A stretch of DNA of 8,037 bases from VEQN01 sp036405975 (lineage in GTDB: Bacteria; Patescibacteriota; Minisyncoccia; Phycocordibacterales; CAIZLB01): the NCBI GenBank assembly GCA_036405975.1, contig DASWWM010000036.1, positions 1 to 8,037 of the forward strand, read 5' to 3'. Shown here piece after piece: positions 4,563-8,037 of the stretch. A model generated the notes under the pieces. The model had not been told where the DNA came from. It was given only the letters and a program-made list of their open reading frames with translations, and searched no databases. Position numbers and translations under genes: made by a program. Numbering within the stretch: the stretch's first letter is position 1; every line of letters starts with the position of its first letter.

Positions 4563-5195
4563 GTGAGTGAAAATAAAGTCGGAAAGATTTTTTTGGTATC
4601 AGGTCCAACCATGGTGGGAAAGGGGTCGGTATGCAATGGGCTCCTGGATAAGGTCAGGGAGGTGCGGACCCGTGAGTCCCAGCGGTCCCATAACCAGGCA
4701 GCTCGTGCAGAGCTTTGCTTCTCTGTCTCGTATACGACTAGAGATCCAAGGCCTAGTGAGATCAACGGAACACATTACCACTTCGTAACGAAGGATGATT
4801 TTGAGCGCATGATTGCCGAGGGTCATTTTCTCGAGTACGCCGAAGTGCACGGGCAGTATTACGGTACTTCACTCAGGTGGATCGAAGATGCTCTTCGGGA
4901 AGGAAAAGACGTCCTCCTGGACATCGATGTCCAAGGCAAAGACAAAGTAATCGAATCCGGCCTGGTTCAAAGGCTCGGAACGTCGATGACGACCGTCATG
5001 GTCCTACCGGGCAACATGGCCGATATCGAAGCGCGACTCAGGAAATCTGATCGCAACGACATCGAGGTACGGCTCGCAGCGGCTCAGGCCGAATGTGACC
5101 GGGCGGGTGAATACAGCCATCAGGTTATAAATCGGGAAGGGGCACTCAATTCGACCATCCAAGTCGTGTACGAGTCTTTCTATGGGTCACGCTGA
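4563..5195 (+). CDS. gmk: Guanylate kinase
   Basis: Guanylate kinase phosphorylates GMP to GDP with ATP, feeding GTP/dGTP synthesis; it is cytoplasmic. It has 210 aa, near the usual 190-210. Visible parts: P-loop GPTMVGKGS (14-22), GMP-binding block SVSYTTRDPRP (54-64) then NGTHYHF, the conserved FLEYAEVHGQYYGT (89-102) and DIDVQG (120-125). Expected GMP contacts (Ser, both Arg, Glu, Tyr, Asp) are all present. Odd points: Met replaces a usual small residue in the P-loop; a charged insertion (about 33-49, REVRTRESQRSHNQ) precedes the GMP site; the LID region (RLRKSDRNDIEVRL) is shorter than usual. It starts with GTG behind a perfect Shine-Dalgarno, unlike its neighbours. No clear own promoter is seen, so it may be read from the upstream tRNA promoter; its own terminator follows. 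Confidence 0.92.
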   Translation: MSENKVGKIFLVSGPTMVGKGSVCNGLLDKVREVRTRESQRSHNQAARAELCFSVSYTTRDPRPSEINGTHYHFVTKDDFERMIAEGHFLEYAEVHGQYYGTSLRWIEDALREGKDVLLDIDVQGKDKVIESGLVQRLGTSMTTVMVLPGNMADIEARLRKSDRNDIEVRLAAAQAECDRAGEYSHQVINREGALNSTIQVVYESFYGSR

Positions 5196-5200
5196 CCTCC

Positions 5201-5245
5201 GCCGGCCGTCTGCTTCTTGGATAAAGAAGTGGCGGCCGGCATTTT
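5201..5245 (+). terminator. Intrinsic terminator of gmk
   Basis: A two-part hairpin starts 6 nt after the gmk stop. The outer stem GCCGGCCG/CGGCCGGC is perfect over 8 bp (5201-5208 with 5233-5240). The inner stem CTTCTT/AAGAAG (5213-5218 with 5224-5229) has loop GGATA. A T-rich tract (ATTTTATT) follows. Confidence 0.85.
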
Positions 5246-5266
5246 ATTCGCTCATTTTTCTGCCCC

Positions 5267-5294
5267 TTTGAAAAACCGAGAAATTATGTATAAT
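5267..5294 (+). promoter_or_regulatory. Promoter of the tRNA-Asp transcript
   Basis: A perfect TATAAT (5289-5294) is preceded by TTTGAA/TTGAAA (5267-5273) at a spacing of 15-16 nt. Transcription would start near 5301, giving an unusually long leader of about 72 nt before the tRNA. Confidence 0.65.
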
Positions 5295-5302
5295 AAGCCC
5301 CA

Positions 5303-5359
5303 CAAGCAATTTGCATGCCGAAAAGGGGAGTCCTGGATGGGCATCGGCAGGAATGCTTG
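5303..5359 (+). other. Structured 5' leader of the tRNA-Asp transcript
   Basis: Between promoter and tRNA, CAAGCA (5303-5308) pairs with TGCTTG (5354-5359), and inside it TGCCG (5316-5320) pairs with CGGCA (5345-5349). An alternative inner pairing is ATGCC (5315-5319) with GGCAT (5340-5344). The interior is A/G-rich (AAAAGGGGAG). It may be only a leader removed by RNase P; no known riboswitch is recognised and no ORF is seen. Confidence 0.4.
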
Positions 5360-5372
5360 AAGATTCAAATAT

Positions 5373-5446
5373 GCGGGCGTAGTTCAGCTGGTTAGAACGC
5401 TTCCCTGTCACGGAAGAGGTCGTGGGTTCGAGTCCCATCGCTCGCG
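5373..5446 (+). tRNA. tRNA-Asp (anticodon GUC)
   Basis: A canonical cloverleaf of 74 nt without CCA. The acceptor GCGGGCG/CGCTCGC has one G-U pair; the D arm is GTTC/GAAC with loop AGCTGGTTA; the anticodon stem is CTTCC/GGAAG with loop CTGTCAC (GUC at 5407-5409); the variable loop is AGGTC; the T arm is GTGGG/CCCAT with loop TTCGAGT. The discriminator is G73, as expected for tRNA-Asp. Genomic bases after it are CAG, so CCA is not encoded. Confidence 0.96.
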
Positions 5447-5451
5447 CAGAA

Positions 5452-5490
5452 AGAAAGGGCCGGTGCAATACTTATGCACCGGCCCTTTCT
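5452..5490 (+). terminator. Terminator of tRNA-Asp with a 16-bp perfect stem
   Basis: AGAAAGGGCCGGTGCA (5452-5467) pairs perfectly with 5475-5490 around a 7-nt loop (ATACTTA), beginning 6 nt after the tRNA. The pyrimidine-rich tract after it (CGTTCCC) has few T, so the T residues in the stem (CCCTTTCT) may serve as the release tract. The AT-rich stem base is near-symmetric, so it could also stop minus-strand transcription. Confidence 0.8.
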
Positions 5491-5532
5491 CGTTCCCGGT
5501 GCCATCCGGCAATCCTTCATCATTTTGTATGC

Positions 5533-5538
5533 TAAAAT
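5533..5538 (+). promoter_or_regulatory. Candidate -10 box of the transporter gene (TAAAAT)
   Basis: TAAAAT occurs within GCTAAAATGACATCA, matching the block before gatC except for one base. Transcription would start near 5545, about 18 nt before the ATG at 5563, giving a short AT-rich leader without Shine-Dalgarno. No clear -35 box is seen. Confidence 0.45.
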
Positions 5539-5562
5539 GACATCAAATTATTTTAAATTAAA

Positions 5563-7053
5563 ATGTCAGAAAAATTCGATCTTAGGAAAATGGAGCATGA
5601 CGCAGCTGCTGCTGTAGGAAAAGCAGTAAGGGAGGGAGGTCACAGGGTGGCACATGAGATAGGCGTGGCTCCGCAAAGGATCAAGAAGTTCTGGCATAAC
5701 CTCGGTCCCGGACTTACGACCGGCGCTTCCGATGACGACCCTTCGGGAATTGCCACATATTCGCAGACGGGCGCACAGTACGGGCTCAGCTTCCTCTGGC
5801 TCTCGCTCTTCACATTTCCGCTCATGTCCATGGTTCAGCAGATGTGTGCCAAGATCGGAATAGTTACAGGTCAGGGACTTGCAGCAAATATTCGACGGTA
5901 TTATCCACGAAGCCTCCTGTACGTCTGCACGATCCTGCTTCTTGCCGCAAATATCTTCAATATCGGAGCGAATCTCGGGGCCATGGCAAAGGCCTTCCAG
6001 CTTCTGCTCCCTTCGACTCCGTTTGGCCTCCTGGTCATATTCTTCGGAGTCACGAGTCTCGTGCTTCAGATATTCACGACATACGAGAAATATGCACGGT
6101 ATCTTAAGTATCTGGCACTCATTCTCCTCTCGTATGTGATTACCGCCCTCTTCATCAACATCAACTGGGGCACGGTATTCGCAAACCTTGTAATTCCTCA
6201 AATGGAATTCACCAAGGACCAGATCCTGCTCGTATGTGCCATTCTTGGAACGACAATCTCCCCGTACCTGTTCTTCTGGCAGACGTCCCAGGAAGTTGAG
6301 GAAAAAATCCTGCATCACTCGGCCGCAGCGTCTGTTACGGTAAGTGAAGTGGATGTCATTCAGGAAGGAACGAAGACAGTCGTCGTCTCCGCCACGTCAA
6401 ACGTCAGCGTCGTTGAGGTTGATTCGGCAAATCCGGCAAATGAAAATGCCTTCACCGAGACTCCTGAAGAGGTGGAAGGGGAAATGAGCAAGATGAAAGT
6501 CGATGTATGGAGCGGAATGCTTGTCTCGAATGTCGTGATGTTCTTCATTATTGTTACCTGCGCATTCACGCTCAATGCGAACGGCGTCACTAACATCGAT
6601 GACGCAGCAGATGCCGCCCTCGCGCTCAGGCCTTTTGCGGGAGACTTCGCATTCCTCCTGTTCGCACTCGGCATCATCGGAACTGGAATGCTTGCCATTC
6701 CGGTCCTTGCCGGATCAGCCGCATACGCTGTATCTGAAAGCTTGGGCTGGAAGTTCGGCCTCTACCGAAAGCTCAAGGAGGCATATGCATTCTATGGCGT
6801 CATCGCGCTTGCGACTCTTGTCGGCGTAGGGCTCAATTTCATCGGACTCGACCCGATCAAGGCGCTTATTTACTCGGCGGTAGGGAATGGTCTCGTGGCG
6901 CCGGTGATCCTCTATCTCATCCTTGATATGAGCAATCGGGAGTCAGTCATGGGCAAGTACAAGAACGGCCCCTTGAGCAAAACGATCGGGTGGGTTACAG
7001 TGGTCCTCATGAGCATCTCTGCCATTGCTGCCATCGTCTCGATGTTCAGCTAG
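5563..7053 (+). CDS. Nramp-family divalent metal transporter, atypical
   Basis: Inner-membrane carrier of the Nramp (SLC11/MntH-like) fold, expected to import divalent metal ions, possibly with protons. It has 496 aa, longer than the usual 400-450. A cytoplasmic N-terminal extension (1-45) precedes HNLGPGLTTGASDDDPSG (45-62), the TM1 signature; about eleven hydrophobic segments follow to the end. The canonical metal-binding DPGN reads DPSG (59-62), and the TM6 region reads TTISPYLFFWQTSQE (230-244) rather than the usual MPH motif, so metal specificity is doubtful; such changes also occur in Nramp-related Mg2+ transporters and other Nramp-like groups. After TM6 a hydrophilic insertion (about 250-312) is rich in Val/Ser/Thr and acidic residues, with an imperfect repeat (SVTVSEVDV and NVSVVEVDS). 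The ATG is preceded by an AT-rich leader and no Shine-Dalgarno. It appears to be a single-gene unit. Confidence 0.9.
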   Translation: MSEKFDLRKMEHDAAAAVGKAVREGGHRVAHEIGVAPQRIKKFWHNLGPGLTTGASDDDPSGIATYSQTGAQYGLSFLWLSLFTFPLMSMVQQMCAKIGIVTGQGLAANIRRYYPRSLLYVCTILLLAANIFNIGANLGAMAKAFQLLLPSTPFGLLVIFFGVTSLVLQIFTTYEKYARYLKYLALILLSYVITALFININWGTVFANLVIPQMEFTKDQILLVCAILGTTISPYLFFWQTSQEVEEKILHHSAAASVTVSEVDVIQEGTKTVVVSATSNVSVVEVDSANPANENAFTETPEEVEGEMSKMKVDVWSGMLVSNVVMFFIIVTCAFTLNANGVTNIDDAADAALALRPFAGDFAFLLFALGIIGTGMLAIPVLAGSAAYAVSESLGWKFGLYRKLKEAYAFYGVIALATLVGVGLNFIGLDPIKALIYSAVGNGLVAPVILYLILDMSNRESVMGKYKNGPLSKTIGWVTVVLMSISAIAAIVSMFS

Positions 7054-7128
7054 GCGCATCTTCATGAAAGGGATATGTCACTCAAGCCGTCCCGATTCGC
7101 CAATCAGTCCTAATTCTCAATACAAATC

Positions 7129-7893
7129 ATGACAAAAGCATTCTGGAACAAGGAATACGCAAGCCCGAAGCATCTCCGGATGTCTGACGAGGCAGCATCC
7201 GATCTCGAGACATTCGAGCGGTGGGCTATTCGAAATGCAGAATGGTACCCGTTCCCGAAGAAGGGTCTCGCGCTCGATATCGGCTGCGGAAACGGACGAA
7301 ACATACTTCAGCTCTGCGACTTATTCGGAATGAAGGGGAAAGGATTCGACATTTCAGGGGTTGCGGTTGAACAGGCCAAGAAGGCGGAAGAGCAGATAGA
7401 AAAGAGCCAGAGCAAGAAGCTCGACATCGAATGGTACGTTCAGTCCGTCAGCGAGCCTCTTCCAGCGGAAGACGAGTCAGTAGACGTCGTGATCGACATG
7501 ATGACATCTCACTTCCTCAGGGATGCCGAGCGGGCAGAGTACGTAAAGGAGCTCGTACGAGTGATGAAGCCATACGGCTGGCTTTTCTTCAAGACGTTCG
7601 TTCTTGACGGTGACTTCCATGCAAAGCGGCTTATCGAGGAACATCCTGATACGGGCATCCAGGTTCATGACGAAAAGGGAAAGATCGTCAGCACAAGCAA
7701 CCCTGAAAAGAATTCATACATACATCCCAAGATCGGCGTATATGAGCATGTATGGACCGAGGCCGAAATCCAGGACGTATTCGGAGAGCATTTCGTGATT
7801 CACAAGATGCTCAAGTCATACAAGCATATCCGGGACGGGAAGCCGTACAAGAGAAGGACGGTTTCGGTCTATATGGAAAAGAAGCGAGTGTAA
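7129..7893 (+). CDS. Class I SAM-dependent methyltransferase, substrate unknown
   Basis: 254 aa, soluble. The Rossmann-type SAM site is clear: motif I LALDIGCGNGRN (47-58), acidic motif II GFDIS (72-76), motif IV VDVVIDMMTSHFL (118-130) and a post-motif helix leading to LVRVMKPYGWLFFKTF (142-157). An N-terminal helical cap carries FWNKEYASP (5-13), common in small-molecule methyltransferases of the UbiE/tellurite-resistance type. The C-terminal part (YEHVWTEAEIQDVF then KRRTVSVYMEKK) completes the fold. The substrate cannot be told from sequence. The ATG at 7129 follows an AT-rich stretch with no Shine-Dalgarno. The 75-nt gap after the transporter shows no clear terminator or strong promoter, so co-transcription with it is possible. 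A strong terminator follows the stop. Confidence 0.88.
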   Translation: MTKAFWNKEYASPKHLRMSDEAASDLETFERWAIRNAEWYPFPKKGLALDIGCGNGRNILQLCDLFGMKGKGFDISGVAVEQAKKAEEQIEKSQSKKLDIEWYVQSVSEPLPAEDESVDVVIDMMTSHFLRDAERAEYVKELVRVMKPYGWLFFKTFVLDGDFHAKRLIEEHPDTGIQVHDEKGKIVSTSNPEKNSYIHPKIGVYEHVWTEAEIQDVFGEHFVIHKMLKSYKHIRDGKPYKRRTVSVYMEKKRV

Positions 7894-7894
7894 C

Positions 7895-7921
7895 AAAAAA
7901 TCCCCGAAGAGGGGATTTTTT
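7895..7921. terminator. Symmetrical bidirectional terminator between convergent genes
   Basis: AAAAAATCCCC (7895-7905) and GGGGATTTTTT (7911-7921) form a perfect 11-bp stem with loop GAAGA, 1 nt after the methyltransferase stop. Because the stem base is A6/T6, a U-tract is present in both directions, so it can also serve the minus-strand gene ending at 7957. Confidence 0.92.
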
Positions 7922-7956
7922 GCTGGTTTGAAAATTGTATCGCCCCGTCCTGATTC

Positions 7957-8037
7957 TTAGCCGAGCTTCTTGATCTCGAGATCCTTGAGAAATGCATCGA
8001 GCTCTGCACCCTTGATCTTCTTCAGTGCGCCCGGTTC
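7957..8037 (-). CDS. C-terminal end of an unidentified minus-strand protein (partial)
   Basis: Read on the minus strand from the window edge, 26 codons end in TAA (complement of 7957-7959). The peptide has a plausible helical, Lys/Glu/Leu-rich tail: EPGALKKIKG, then ELDAFLKDLEIKKLG. Codon choice (CTC, AAG, GAG, ATC) matches neighbouring genes. The stop lies 36 nt from the symmetrical terminator, in convergent orientation to the methyltransferase. Too little is visible to name the protein. Confidence 0.6.
   Translation of the reverse strand, partial: EPGALKKIKGAELDAFLKDLEIKKLG

Noticed and set aside
5566..6318. Long minus-strand open frame (250 aa) inside the transporter gene
   Set aside because: It lies antisense to well-supported membrane segments; its composition is what reverse-reading of hydrophobic codons gives.
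1..8037. CRISPR array, insertion sequence, prophage or defence island
   Set aside because: No regularly spaced repeats, transposase, integrase or terminal repeats were seen; the content is housekeeping genes, tRNAs, a transporter and a methyltransferase.

Overview
The window looks like a piece of a small bacterial chromosome. It most resembles the candidate phyla radiation (Patescibacteria, Parcubacteria-like). That is an inference from four things: housekeeping genes in short, loosely packed units; tRNA genes with no encoded CCA; most genes lacking a Shine-Dalgarno sequence and having short leaders; and a small unrecognised membrane protein. No plasmid, phage, insertion sequence or CRISPR signature was seen. 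Nearly all genes are on the + strand.

Left part (1-3019): the 3' end of ligA (NAD-dependent DNA ligase), then about 320 nt without a protein gene, then gatC-gatA, two subunits of the Glu-tRNA(Gln)/Asp-tRNA(Asn) amidotransferase. The gap is not empty. It ends in a bidirectional hairpin terminator and contains an interlocking set of perfect inverted repeats that fold best as a roughly 200-nt RNA read from the minus strand. That RNA would be convergent with ligA and divergent from gatC. I do not recognise its family, and it is the best candidate here for something undescribed.

Middle part (3020-5500): a two-gene unit of a small acidic protein and a two-helix membrane protein whose C-terminal domain carries an RN-x-x-A-H motif like that of HEPN domains. 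Then come three tRNA genes and a guanylate kinase. The first tRNA is a divergent, initiator-like CAU tRNA with its own promoter and terminator. The second is an ordinary CAU tRNA, probably elongator Met, which may be co-transcribed with gmk. The third is tRNA-Asp(GUC), behind a structured leader and followed by a 16-bp terminator hairpin.

Right part (5500-8037): an Nramp-family transporter with non-canonical metal-site motifs and a long insertion, then a SAM-dependent methyltransferase. The methyltransferase ends in a symmetrical terminator shared with the 3' end of a minus-strand gene cut by the window edge. The recognised genes serve DNA replication/repair, translation (gatCA, three tRNAs), nucleotide metabolism (gmk) and transport. 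Apart from gatC-gatA and the 3087/3376 pair they appear to be independent units, most bounded by a recognisable promoter or terminator.
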